DNA from: Candidatus Vecturithrix granuli
Lineage (GTDB): Bacteria > Moduliflexota > Moduliflexia > Moduliflexales > Moduliflexaceae
Assembly: GCA_000739535.1 (NCBI GenBank)
Contig: DF820465.1
Location: 1-32,750 of the forward strand
Direction: 5' to 3'
DNA length: 32,750 bases
Part shown: positions 1 through 7,177 of the stretch, one piece after another
Position numbering within the stretch: the stretch's first letter is position 1
Layout of the letters: every line of letters begins with the position of its first letter
Notes under the pieces: model-generated
The model's input: the letters and a program-made list of their open reading frames with translations, nothing else
Database searches by the model: none
Told to the model about the DNA's origin: nothing
Made by a program: the position numbers and the translations under genes

Positions 1-19
1 GTCCCGAAGGGACGGGATA

Positions 20-160
20 TGGTAGCCCAGGGTGTCAGCCCTGGGGCTGAAAATCCGATGTGTGTGCCCTCCCCTCCCCGCGTTCCGCCGCTCGCGGCGG
101 AACGCGGGGAGGGGAGGGGGAACCCGCTTCCTGTCCCAGGGCTGACGCCCTGGGCTACCA
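20..160. repeat. Inverted-repeat element with G-rich hairpin
   Basis: The 27-base end at 20-46 is the reverse complement of 134-160 with one or two mismatches. Between them, 67-91 and 94-118 form a perfect 25-bp stem with a 2-base loop, so the whole 141 bp can fold as nested hairpins. No protein is convincing here. It resembles a REP/MITE-type intergenic element. The bases just outside (5-16 and 167-179) also hold short GC-rich self-complementary stretches. A transcription-termination role is possible, but there is no T-run. Confidence 0.7.
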
Positions 161-264
161 GATTCCGCCCCGTTGGGGCTTACAAGCTTATCCCGAACTC
201 ACGTTATGATAGGGTTTTGGAAAGAATGATACACTGTTCGTAGTCCGCGCTTTAGCGCGAACGG

Positions 265-447
265 CAAACCTGCCAAAGAGGGGAGGGATAACAGCGGATG
301 TGAGGAATCTTCGGATAGAACCGGCCGCGCTTCCCTCCGCAACTATGTCCAGCCATCAATGGCCGGGCTCAAAGCTGAAGGACGCTCAAGCGTCATGTTT
401 GTCAGCTTTGAGCGTCCTTCAGCCTGCTTCAGCTTTGAGCCTGGGCA
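265..447. repeat. Dispersed repeat family 1, copy A (long form)
   Basis: This copy holds the core ACAACAGCGGATG-type block (ATAACAGCGGATG here, 288-300) followed by GAGGAATCTTCGGATAG (302-318). The same blocks recur near 2424, 4622 and 32370. The 3' half is a nested hairpin: 366-380 pairs perfectly with 427-441, and 374-390 pairs with 406-423 apart from one extra base. It occupies the gene-free stretch before the RecG-like pseudogene. The rest of 448-665 holds only a possible TTGACA (567-572) and the AGGAAC-type ribosome binding site before 666. Confidence 0.75.
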
Positions 448-665
448 TTGATGCTCAGGGCTTAAGTCAGTTGCCATGATGCTCGTTCGCCTGCTTGGCA
501 AACGGATAAAATCTGCCCAGCGCGCCTCAATTCATTAACAGCTACAAGGATTTCCTGACTTTTTGCTTGACAAAATAGGAAAAAACACGTCATCTTTCTT
601 AGCAGCAAGAAAATTTCTCTCACAGAGGAACACCAGAAGAATGCGTTACACGAAAGGAACAGAAG

Positions 666-1413
666 ATGCAGCGTCCATTACACGAAAATCAATATATTGA
701 GTTCAAATCTGAAGCCGTCAAAGCCGCTGTGCTGGCTGAAGAAATAGTCGCCTTTGCCAATAGCGAAGGCGGGGAAATCTGGCTTGGCATCGAAGATGAT
801 GGGACGGTCTCCGGTCTGTCGCGCTCGTATGAAGAGGATTTGGCTCAACCAAACGCATTGCCTCATAGGAAGAATTGATGCGGCTCTTTCAAGCCTCCGG
901 CGCGTTTCATTATGATCTGGTCGAAATTGACCGGGCGCGGCTGACAGATTTGGATCTGGGGCAAATCGGGCAATACTTTACGCGGCATTCCATCAACTTT
1001 TTCGAAGAATCTGAGGCAGAACGGCTGCGGCTGATGTTCTATTCGGATATCCTTGGCGAGCGACAGCGCCCGACGTTATCCGGTCTGTTATTGTTCGGGA
1101 TGGCCCCGGAACGCTTACTGCCGCAAAGCGGCGTGAGTTTCGCGCATTTTGCCGGATCGAAAATCACAGCGGATTTGGTTGATAAAAAGACGATTGGCGG
1201 CGCCTTGCCGCAGCAAGTCGAAGGGACGCTCGCGGCCATCAAAATCAATCTGTTAACCCCTTCGACGATTATCGGCGCGAAACGGATTGACACGCCGCCC
1301 TATCCGGATCGCGTCTTACGCGAATGGTCTGCCAGGAAGCGGCAAAGCTCGGACGCAGCGTGCAGTTTCTGGAACAGGGCGAGGAATTCCACGTGATGCT
1401 GCCGGTGGGGTGA
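666..1413 (+). pseudogene. RecG/AlbA_2-type ATP-binding protein, decayed (pseudogene)
   Basis: Three pieces in three frames together resemble one protein of the AlbA_2 / RecG-like (Schlafen-AlbA) family. Piece 1 (666-878) has the N-terminal EFKSEAVKAA and IVAFANSEGGEIWLGIEDDG block and a good ribosome binding site. Piece 2 (frame of 875, usable to about 1322) has LMRLFQASGAFHYD, LSGLLLFG and SGVSFAHFAG, the usual middle part. Piece 3 (from about 1324 to the TGA at 1411) reads MVCQEAAKLGRSVQFLEQG and ends EFHVMLPVG, like the family's C-terminus. The second half of the AlbA_2 domain and the HTH/ATPase-like section between LRE and RMV are missing. Two internal deletions with frame changes explain this better than sequencing error, because whole blocks are absent. 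The family often acts as a transcriptional regulator. This copy is presumably inactive. Confidence 0.8.
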
Positions 1414-1460
1414 ATCTATACCGGCCGGATTCCCTGCATCCGTTGAGGCCCAGGAATTTC

Positions 1461-1489
1461 TTGACATGTCCCAAAATGGAAAATATGAA
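1461..1489 (+). promoter_or_regulatory. Near-consensus sigma70 promoter of the MNT/HepT-like pair
   Basis: TTGACA (1461-1466), a 17-base spacer and TATGAA (1484-1489) form a strong promoter. The surrounding ~40 bases (CAGGAATTTCTTGACA, then CCCAAAATGGAAAATAT) recur almost unchanged at 4766-4807, so the promoter lies in a duplicated segment. The start point should fall near 1495-1497, almost on the ATG at 1498, so the first gene may be translated without a leader. Confidence 0.6.
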
Positions 1490-1497
1490 TGAACACG

Positions 1498-1908
1498 ATG
1501 AATAAACGCGAAATGTTGACGAAAACGGAGCCCTCGCCAGATGGATTTGATTATGCCGCAGCGCGGCGGTATTTGCAAAAAAAACAGGAGGCTTCACAAG
1601 CCAGGCGGTTGATCCTCTGGCAGCAGGCCCAGGAGGATGCCCGGAAGATTATCGAGATGATCATCCAGCGCTATGCGCCGCAACGGATTATCCAATGGGG
1701 GTCTGTCCTGGCGCCCGCGCATTTTTCCGAAGCCTCGGATATTGATCTGGCCGTGGCCGGGGTGGATGCATTGGCGTTTTTCCGCCTGTTCGCGGACGCT
1801 GAGGAGATGACGCAGTTTCCTCTGGATCTGGTACGCTGGGAAGAGCTTCATCCCGCTTTTCAGCGCATCCTGACCATGAAAGGAACGGTGATCTATGCCG
1901 CGAAATGA
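1498..1908 (+). CDS. MNT-type nucleotidyltransferase (antitoxin-like)
   Basis: This is a small protein (136 aa) with the DNA polymerase beta-like nucleotidyltransferase core. It has G68-S69 in the context IIQWGSV, then D81-x-D83 (ASDIDLAVAG), and a probable third carboxylate at D110 (FPLDLV). An N-terminal helical extension of about 55 residues precedes the fold, longer than in minimal MNT proteins. It overlaps the next gene by 14 bases, and the pair matches the MNT/HEPN toxin-antitoxin arrangement. In characterised systems the MNT protein neutralises the HEPN RNase, by AMPylation in MntA/HepT of Shewanella. Another ATG lies at 1489, but it overlaps the -10 box of the upstream promoter, so 1498 is preferred. 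ATG 1513 is also possible, and none has a good ribosome binding site. Confidence 0.8.
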   Translation: MNKREMLTKTEPSPDGFDYAAARRYLQKKQEASQARRLILWQQAQEDARKIIEMIIQRYAPQRIIQWGSVLAPAHFSEASDIDLAVAGVDALAFFRLFADAEEMTQFPLDLVRWEELHPAFQRILTMKGTVIYAAK

Positions 1909-2398
1909 ACTCTTAGTGCTGGTAGGCGAGATCACGGAAAGCAAAGCCGTCCTGGATGCCATCCACAGATTGTATAGTTCGTATAAGTCTGCTTTTGTGG
2001 ATGAACAGCAGCGGGATGTGCGCGATGCGGTATTGTTGGCCGATATTCTATGCAACACCTATACCTGCGTCGAAACAATTTTGTTCCGAATATCCAGGGT
2101 CTTTGAGAACCATTTGGACACGCAGCAATGGCATAAAGAGTTGCTGCAAAAAATGCGCATCGAGGTGCCCGGTATTCGCAAGGCCGTCCTGTCTCAAACA
2201 TCCTATGCGCTGCTGGACGAATTGAGACGATTTCGGCATTTCAAACGCTATTATTATGATTTCGAGTATGACTGGGCGCGTTTGGATTATCTGAAATCAG
2301 TCTATGAACGCTTGTTCCCTCTGATTGAGAGGGAGTTGGATGACTATGCGGCATTTTTGCTGCACTGTGCGCATGACGATGAGGAAGGATCCCGCTAA
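1895..2398 (+). CDS. HepT-like (HEPN superfamily) toxin-like protein
   Basis: An all-helical 167-residue protein coupled translationally (14-base overlap) to the MNT gene. It resembles the HepT-like ribonuclease-toxin group, whose signature in family members I recall is an FRH..RHAY-type stretch near the C-terminal third. Here the matching segment is RRFRHFKRYYYDFEYDW (residues 111-127). The Arg is present (R114), but the His of the expected R-x4-H motif appears replaced by Tyr (Y119), with His only at 115. If that alignment is right, the RNase centre may be altered or dead. Family assignment rests on gene order, length and this motif. The exact catalytic status is inference. The stop lies directly before a dispersed repeat. 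Confidence 0.65.
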   Translation: MPRNELLVLVGEITESKAVLDAIHRLYSSYKSAFVDEQQRDVRDAVLLADILCNTYTCVETILFRISRVFENHLDTQQWHKELLQKMRIEVPGIRKAVLSQTSYALLDELRRFRHFKRYYYDFEYDWARLDYLKSVYERLFPLIERELDDYAAFLLHCAHDDEEGSR

Positions 2399-2409
2399 AG
2401 CGGGAACAA

Positions 2410-2600
2410 CGAACCTGGTAGGGACAACAGCGGATGTAAGGAATCTTCGGATAGGGCCGGCCGCGCCTCCTTCCGCAATGTTGCTGCCTTCAGCCCGGCC
2501 ATCAATGGCCGGTCTCAAAGCTGAAGGACGCTCAAGCACCCTGTTTGTCAGCGTTGAGCGGACTTCAGCCTGCGTCAGCTTTGAGCCTGGCCAGGGCTTC
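2410..2600. repeat. Dispersed repeat family 1, copy B (long form)
   Basis: This copy reads GGGACAACAGCGGATG, then AAGGAATCTTCGGATAG (2421-2455), followed by the same 3' half as copy A: GCCATCAATGGCCGG, CTCAAAGCTGAAGGACGCTC, then a degenerate return arm ending TCAGCTTTGAGCCTGG. It fills the gap between the HepT-like gene and the convergent AAA-ATPase gene. The stem is less perfect than in copy A, suggesting an older or diverged copy. Orientation is the same as in the other three copies. Confidence 0.75.
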
Positions 2601-2625
2601 AGGCAACGAGTTTCACGCTGCGTTT

Positions 2626-4383
2626 TCAGAGGGCAGCGATCTCCTCCATGGCCAGGACCTCGTGCGCGCAGAGGACAATCGCGACTTTTTTGACCGGTCG
2701 CTTGAAGGCTGCCGCATCCATATAACGGGCAAGCTGCTGTTTCGCCTGAAATAATGCCTTTTCCGTCTGCGCCTGTTTTTTCTTTTCCGTGTTGATGTCG
2801 CGGCTTTTCAGATATTTCAACTCGAAGATATAGCTATAGCGCACGTCAGGAAACAGATCGACGTCAGGATACAGAAAAATGTCACTATAGCCCTGCTCAA
2901 AGGCTTTCTCGCTCTCCACCCGGTACATGTCGGCCAGATTCAAATAGGCCAGCAGGAGCATTTTGACGCCTTCCTCATGAAATACAAAATCCCGCGCCGA
3001 GGCGGCCTGATAAAATTTTTCCAGAATATACGTCAACAAGACATTCCACTCCCCGTGTAACGCCGCGTCTTTAAAATACTGGTGGAGTTTATACATTTCT
3101 ACGTGAAAGTTGTAGGCGTCTTCAGCGGCCTGACGGATATAGCCCCATAACATTTGCCGAATCAACTTATTCGGGGGAATAAAGGTCGTCACGAACTGGT
3201 CCGCGGAAAGGATCGTGGTCAGTCCGAGAAAATACAACAGGCTCACAAATTTGTCCTGGTCAATCTCCTCTCCCACTGCGATGCTGAACACAAATCGTCC
3301 TGCCAGTTGCCCTTGTTCCAGCATCGTGTGTAAGACCTCAAAGTTTCCGTTCAATTGCCGGTCGAGAAAAATAAGGTATTTCAATTTGCCATAGTCTATG
3401 CGCACATTTTCATCCAGAATGTTGGGTGGGATTCTCCCATACATCTGATATTGATTGACGAAATACAACACCATATCCGAATTATAGACCCGTTCCTGGG
3501 CATCCGGACTGAAAACATAGCCGTCATACCAATCCGCCATGATGTCGAGGCAGGTCTGCCGGTCTTCGGCTTTGATGCCGCCTTCAGCCACGTAATAATC
3601 TATCAGGGTGTCGGTTTCCTGCCGGGTAAAGCCGATCATGGCATTCAGCGCCGGAAACAGCGAGATATTCGTCCCGATATTGAACCCGCTGGTCACATCA
3701 GCTAAGACCAACGGCGACACCCCGGTCACGAACAGCCGCTCAATCTTACCGTCGCGCGTACCGTCTTTAATCACGGCAAAAAAATTGCGCAAAAAGCCCA
3801 CGCCGTGCGTGACTTCAAGATAGCGCGCTTTGCCGTATTCGGTCAGGATATTGTTGCCGAAATTGTCATACTCATCAATCATCAGATAAAAGGTTTTGGC
3901 TTTGAGATTCAGGATATCGATCAATTCTCGCAACTGATCGCCGCCGTCTTGAATGGAGAGAATTTTCTCACCCTCCTGATCCGTGATCTCAAGATGGGTT
4001 TTGTTCAGAGTGAGAAACGTACGTATTTTGGCATGGACGCTCAGATTGAAGGATGTGATGGTGTCCTCAATCGTCCCGTAGGTTTTAATCCCCGAAAAGG
4101 TAAAAAACAGCACCGGATAGGCATTACGCAGGGGCGTGGGATGGCGGCCGATATAGGTCTGCCCGAACAAAGCCTCGAATTCCTCTGCGCGGTTGCAATC
4201 GTAATAATGCTGCAGCATGGAGACAAACAGCGATTTGCCGAAGCGCCGCGGCCGCAGAAAGACCAGAAAGCGCGTTCCCATCTGTTCCAGCAGCTCGATA
4301 TAGCGCGTTTTATCCACGTAATAAAAATTCTGCGTGGCCACATTCTTATAATTGCTCTGTCCATACGGAATCAATTTCATCAT
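2626..4383 (-). CDS. AAA-ATPase-like protein with C-terminal PD-(D/E)XK nuclease-like domain
   Basis: This is a member of the AAA-ATPase-like/DUF1703-type family (about 585 aa). Near the N-terminus it reads IPYGQSNYKN and YVDKT, followed by the Walker A-like RPRRFGKSL that typifies the family. LMIDEYDNFG is the Walker B. The C-terminal part has a PD-(D/E)XK-like signature, with D in LFPDVRYSY followed by FELKYLK (ExK), then a helix rich in K/Q/A. These proteins are abundant, often in many paralogous copies, in Bacteroidetes and some environmental phyla. Their function is not established, and defence or mobile-element roles are suggested. A longer frame starts with TTG at 4419, but the ATG pair at 4383/4380 begins the conserved MKLIPYG segment and is preferred. 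A TTGACA lies at 4419-4414 on this strand. It is convergent with the MNT/HepT-like pair. Confidence 0.85.
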   Translation of the reverse strand: MMKLIPYGQSNYKNVATQNFYYVDKTRYIELLEQMGTRFLVFLRPRRFGKSLFVSMLQHYYDCNRAEEFEALFGQTYIGRHPTPLRNAYPVLFFTFSGIKTYGTIEDTITSFNLSVHAKIRTFLTLNKTHLEITDQEGEKILSIQDGGDQLRELIDILNLKAKTFYLMIDEYDNFGNNILTEYGKARYLEVTHGVGFLRNFFAVIKDGTRDGKIERLFVTGVSPLVLADVTSGFNIGTNISLFPALNAMIGFTRQETDTLIDYYVAEGGIKAEDRQTCLDIMADWYDGYVFSPDAQERVYNSDMVLYFVNQYQMYGRIPPNILDENVRIDYGKLKYLIFLDRQLNGNFEVLHTMLEQGQLAGRFVFSIAVGEEIDQDKFVSLLYFLGLTTILSADQFVTTFIPPNKLIRQMLWGYIRQAAEDAYNFHVEMYKLHQYFKDAALHGEWNVLLTYILEKFYQAASARDFVFHEEGVKMLLLAYLNLADMYRVESEKAFEQGYSDIFLYPDVDLFPDVRYSYIFELKYLKSRDINTEKKKQAQTEKALFQAKQQLARYMDAAAFKRPVKKVAIVLCAHEVLAMEEIAAL

Positions 4384-4510
4384 ACCGTGATCTACACAAT
4401 ATCTTTGTCTGCCTGTCAAGAGAAAATCTCGGTATGCGCCGGATTTTTTTGCTTAACACATTCCACTTAGACACACTATTGGTAGTGGTTAAATAGTAAG
4501 TGATGCCCGC

Positions 4511-4570
4511 TCGTTGAGCGAAGTCGAAACGAGCTGCTCACTGTTCCCTTCGACTTCGCTCAGGGAACGG
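4511..4570. repeat. Dispersed palindrome family 2 (GAGCGAAGTCGAA), paired copies
   Basis: GAGCGAAGTCGAA at 4516-4528 is repeated in inverse orientation at 4549-4561, giving a 13-bp perfect stem. The right-hand copy is itself a palindrome-like unit, GTTCCC...GGGAAC (4543-4568), the same unit as at 32716-32743. It is intergenic and non-coding. The same core also sits inside the 100-bp elements at 12911 and 29929. Confidence 0.75.
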
Positions 4571-4599
4571 ACATCACATCATAGATTGGAAATAATGAC

Positions 4600-4740
4600 A
4601 AACCTGCCAAATAGGGTAGGGACAACAACGGATGCGAGGAATCTTCGGATAGACCGGGTGTGCCTCCTCCCATCCGTTTCTTCCTTTTATCCGCTGTTGG
4701 CATAACGATCAGACCCCTGTGCCAGGACAACAGCGGATGA
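4600..4740. repeat. Dispersed repeat family 1, copy C (short form)
   Basis: AACCTGCC, then GGGACAACAACGGATG and GAGGAATCTTCGGATAGA (4600-4652) match copies A and B. The 3' half differs: it closes with TATCCGCTGTTGGC (4688-4701), which is complementary to the start of the core, so this copy has short terminal inverted repeats. A further core fragment, GGACAACAGCGGATGA, lies at 4725-4740. There is no open reading frame of interest. Most of 4384-5259 is gene-free and holds this repeat, a promoter-like cassette, and a broken antitoxin gene. Confidence 0.7.
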
Positions 4741-4775
4741 ACATAGTGCTGATGAAAAATAGGCACAGGAATTTC

Positions 4776-4804
4776 TTGACAAGCCCCAAAATGGAAAATA
4801 TAAA
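4776..4804 (+). promoter_or_regulatory. Orphan near-consensus sigma70 promoter cassette
   Basis: TTGACA (4776-4781), exactly 17 bases, then TATAAA (4799-4804). The 40 bases around it match the promoter of the MNT/HepT-like pair at 1451-1490. No intact gene follows. The nearest downstream reading frames are short, and the first recognisable one is the broken antitoxin at 4968. A 17-base block at 4844-4860 (GCCAGGAAGCGGCAAAG) is identical to 1331-1347 in the RecG-like pseudogene, so this area shares rearranged pieces with the left flank. Confidence 0.55.
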
Positions 4805-4967
4805 TGATACCGGCAAACTCGGGCGCGGGCTGCCGATGATTTTGCCAGGAAGCGGCAAAGTTACAGAAAGGTAGTATTATCGATTGTCAACTACGATATA
4901 TGCACGAGATGAGCAGTTTACAAGCCTCTTCCAACTGTGTGAATTATGATATGGAGGAATAAATGTT

Positions 4968-5094
4968 ATGTATGCCATTGAGTTTGAAGCAACGATTAAA
5001 AAAAGGACGAATTTTTAGCCAGAGTGGCGCAGCACCGGTTTGATCTGCCGAAAGGCTATCGCTTTAAACGGGAAGAACTGTATGACAGAATCTA
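4968..5094 (+). pseudogene. Broken antitoxin-like small gene
   Basis: A good ribosome binding site (GGAGG, 4953-4957) precedes ATG 4968. The frame reads MYAIEFEATIKKRTNF and then stops at 5016-5018. The beginning resembles the start of small antitoxins that open with an xAIEFEAxIKxGxI strand pattern. In another frame, downstream bases read VAQHRFDLPKGYRFKREELYDRI and stop at 5094, resembling the C-terminal tail of the same class of antitoxins. A frame change and loss of the middle would explain both halves. No toxin partner follows. The antitoxin identity is inferred from short motifs only. Confidence 0.45.
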
Positions 5095-5186
5095 AGTGAA
5101 AACACGCTGACGATTCTGAATCCGTTCCTCATGGCCTGATACAGCAGTTTTCATCCTTTTCCGGATAATGGACGCACAAACAAATA

Positions 5187-5240
5187 TGGCACTTCAGATG
5201 CGTCGCCAACCCTTTAGGCAGCCTGACGTCTGAAGTGCCA
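5187..5240 (-). terminator. Hairpin, probable terminator of the PEP-CTERM gene
   Basis: TGGCACTTCAGA (5187-5198) and TCTGAAGTGCCA (5229-5240) form a perfect 12-bp stem, with partial pairing continuing into the loop. It sits 20 bases after the stop of the PEP-CTERM gene. Read on the - strand, the stem is followed by ATATTTGTTTG, a moderate T-rich tract, consistent with an intrinsic terminator of medium strength. Confidence 0.5.
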
Positions 5241-5259
5241 CTGTCGCCATCTTGAAGAA

Positions 5260-5697
5260 TTAGTGTTTTTTCCGTCGTGCCAGCCCAAGCAGTCCGAGCA
5301 CTCCTAAGCCCAGCAAAATCAGCGTACCAGGCTCCGGCACGGCTCCTGAACTAGGCGGAGTAACATTATCAGGAGTATAGCTGGCAGAAAAGCCAGAAGT
5401 AATATTCACTTCCCCTCCCACCAACTCATTAGTATTAAAGGACATGTTCGGCGTATAATCCTCTTCGACATCGCCGCCGGTCAATTCCGGTTCTTCGACT
5501 GTCATGTCATTCGTAGTAAACCCGGGCAATCCTGCTCCCCCACTCGAATTAAATTCCGGCCTGAGCCCAAAGACAACCGTTAAGGTGGTGTCGGGTTCCT
5601 CTGTACTAACGGTTAGCGAGTCCGCGCTGGCAATGCCGCCGGCGACCAGAACAAAGATAACGCAAACACCGATAAAGTATTTACACAAGTTTTTCAT
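5260..5697 (-). CDS. PEP-CTERM sorting domain surface protein
   Basis: A small secreted protein of 145 residues. It has an N-terminal signal peptide (MKNLCKYFIGVCVIFVLVAG, cleavage probably near ASA/DSL). The middle is acidic, Thr/Gly/Asn-rich and low in complexity, with loosely repeated GGxV/EE-TxNMSFNTNE-type units. The classic C-terminal sorting signal follows: VPEPGTLILLGLG, a hydrophobic helix, and a RRKKH tail. In PEP-CTERM/exosortase systems the tail is processed by EpsH-type exosortase, and such proteins accompany exopolysaccharide loci, which fits the neighbouring glycan cluster. No exosortase is in this window. The ATG at 5697 is chosen because AGGAG lies 8 bases upstream. A longer frame reaches 5748 without such a site. 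The protein's own function is unknown. Confidence 0.9.
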   Translation of the reverse strand: MKNLCKYFIGVCVIFVLVAGGIASADSLTVSTEEPDTTLTVVFGLRPEFNSSGGAGLPGFTTNDMTVEEPELTGGDVEEDYTPNMSFNTNELVGGEVNITSGFSASYTPDNVTPPSSGAVPEPGTLILLGLGVLGLLGLARRKKH

Positions 5698-5842
5698 AAC
5701 CAAATCTCCTCTTGAATATATTGCGCATACATTTTGCAACACTGACAAATTATGTCATTGATACTGCAAACTTCTGCACATCCCTATTTTGCATCATCAC
5801 AACGGATCTTGAAAAATGGGCCATTATATACGTCGCAAATCG

Positions 5843-6913
5843 TCACTTTTGTTCAAAAATTGCAAACACCGTATCGCCCGGATTAGCGTAATAGATATTC
5901 TCGATCTGCACTCCGCCAGCCGTTTCCCATCCGGCAAAGTAGGAACCTGCCGCCGGCGTCACGTTCACGTCCACCTGCTTGCCAGCAATATAAGTAATCG
6001 CCAATTCCGTACAGGCCGCATTACATACCTGGGACCCGGCCGTGATCGTTCCTGAGCCGCTGCCGGCCTTTTTCACCACTATCGTTTCCTGGCTGACCGT
6101 CTTCAATGTGGCACCGCTGCTGCCGCTAGCAGGCAAAGTTTCATGACCAGTAGCATACCAGCCGGCGAGCTTCGTATAAGACTTGCCACTAGAATACGTA
6201 AGATCGGCATTTAACGTCCATACTACGCCTCTGCCCTCAGCCGGTGGTCGCGCCCATACGATTCCAGCTTTGCTGCCATTATGACTGAACGCGGTGGCAT
6301 AATAACCCTTCCCAGCACTATAAGACTTACCACTGAGAAAGGCGCCAGCAGCACTTAATTTCCAGACAACTGCTGTCCCTTCATCGGCCGAACGCGCCCA
6401 GAGCAAATAGGCATTGGTCCCGTTATGGACAAAATCAGTGGCATAATAGCCTGGGCCCGCAGTATAAGATTTGCCACTGATAAAATTACCAGCGGATGTC
6501 AGCGTCCAGACCACAGCGCTCCCTTCAGCCGCTGGTCGTGCCCAGATCATGTACCCATTGCTGCCGTTGTGGCTAAATCCAGTGGCATAATAACCCTTCC
6601 CTGCAGTATAAGTCTTACCACTGACAAACCCGCCACTTGCATTCAACGTCCATAAAGTAGCTGTTCCCTCGTCAGCGGGCCGCGCCCATAATAAATAGCT
6701 ATTGGTTCCATTATGAGCAAACTCTGTGGCATAATAGCCAGAGCCAACACTGTACGATTTAAAGACACTATAGCCGCCGCTACCATCCAGTCCCCAGATC
6801 TCAGCCTTGCCCTCAGTAGCAGCATACGCCACATCGTTACTGCCTACTATGGTTAATAAAATAACCATCATTAGTAGATTAATTACCCCTACAATACTGA
6901 TTTTTTTCTTCAT
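5843..6913 (-). CDS. Secreted five-repeat (propeller-like) protein with InlB-B-like C-terminus
   Basis: The 356-residue protein starts with a signal peptide (MKKKISIVGVINLL..., cleavage near AYA). Five tandem units of about 48 residues follow (roughly 33-270). The consensus is VVWTLxxxGxFxSGKxYTAGxGYYAT, then FxHNGxNGYLLWARPAxEG. Five Trp-rich units of this size recall five-bladed beta-propeller lectins such as tachylectin-2, but that fold is an inference. Residues ~272-356 form a domain like the bacterial InlB B-repeat/Flg_new group (VKKAGSGSGTITAG, two Cys in CNAAC, FAGWETAGG, FAIFEQK). The same repeats plus tail end the much larger upstream protein, so this may be a stand-alone paralogue of its binding module. 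An AAGGAGA ribosome binding site precedes the ATG. No membrane anchor or sorting signal is visible at the C-terminus. Confidence 0.85.
   Translation of the reverse strand: MKKKISIVGVINLLMMVILLTIVGSNDVAYAATEGKAEIWGLDGSGGYSVFKSYSVGSGYYATEFAHNGTNSYLLWARPADEGTATLWTLNASGGFVSGKTYTAGKGYYATGFSHNGSNGYMIWARPAAEGSAVVWTLTSAGNFISGKSYTAGPGYYATDFVHNGTNAYLLWARSADEGTAVVWKLSAAGAFLSGKSYSAGKGYYATAFSHNGSKAGIVWARPPAEGRGVVWTLNADLTYSSGKSYTKLAGWYATGHETLPASGSSGATLKTVSQETIVVKKAGSGSGTITAGSQVCNAACTELAITYIAGKQVDVNVTPAAGSYFAGWETAGGVQIENIYYANPGDTVFAIFEQK
6110..6815 (-). repeat. In-frame 144-bp tandem repeats (5 units)
   Basis: Five direct repeats of about 144 bp encode the 48-residue Trp-rich units of the secreted protein. 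They are clearly diverged from each other (for example WTLNASGGF, WTLTSAGNF, WKLSAAGAF), so the array is not recent. The last unit is degenerate (WTLNADLTY ... AGWYAT). The same unit occurs at 7440-8180. Confidence 0.8.
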
Positions 6914-7177
6914 ATCCCTGTCTCCTTATCTTATTATTTCGACCCTACAATAACTTTAACCACGCAATACCCCCACAAACAGTCATTTAATCGCAACGAA
7001 AACAACTCTCCTCTTCTCGGTTCCCTGAATATCTCTTCCTCCTTTCTTGAGAGATTTATTATGATCTAATTTGGGATTTTCCAAAATACCAGGTTTGATT
7101 GAGATTACGGCAAAACTGAATTAATGCGTAATATAATTTTATGCAATTTATATGCCAATAAAACTCCTCGTGCTTCT

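Noticed and set aside
19-243. 74-codon reading frame at the window start
   Set aside because: It runs through the inverted-repeat element and translates to low-complexity sequence, so it is not a gene.
3805-4470. 221-codon + strand reading frame
   Set aside because: It is antisense to the AAA-ATPase-like gene, which has clear family motifs; the antisense protein resembles nothing known.
5187-5202. GG-N10-GC sigma54-like site (TGGCACTTCAGATGC)
   Set aside because: It is one arm of a perfect hairpin after the PEP-CTERM stop, has no gene in the right place, and lacks the TTGC part.
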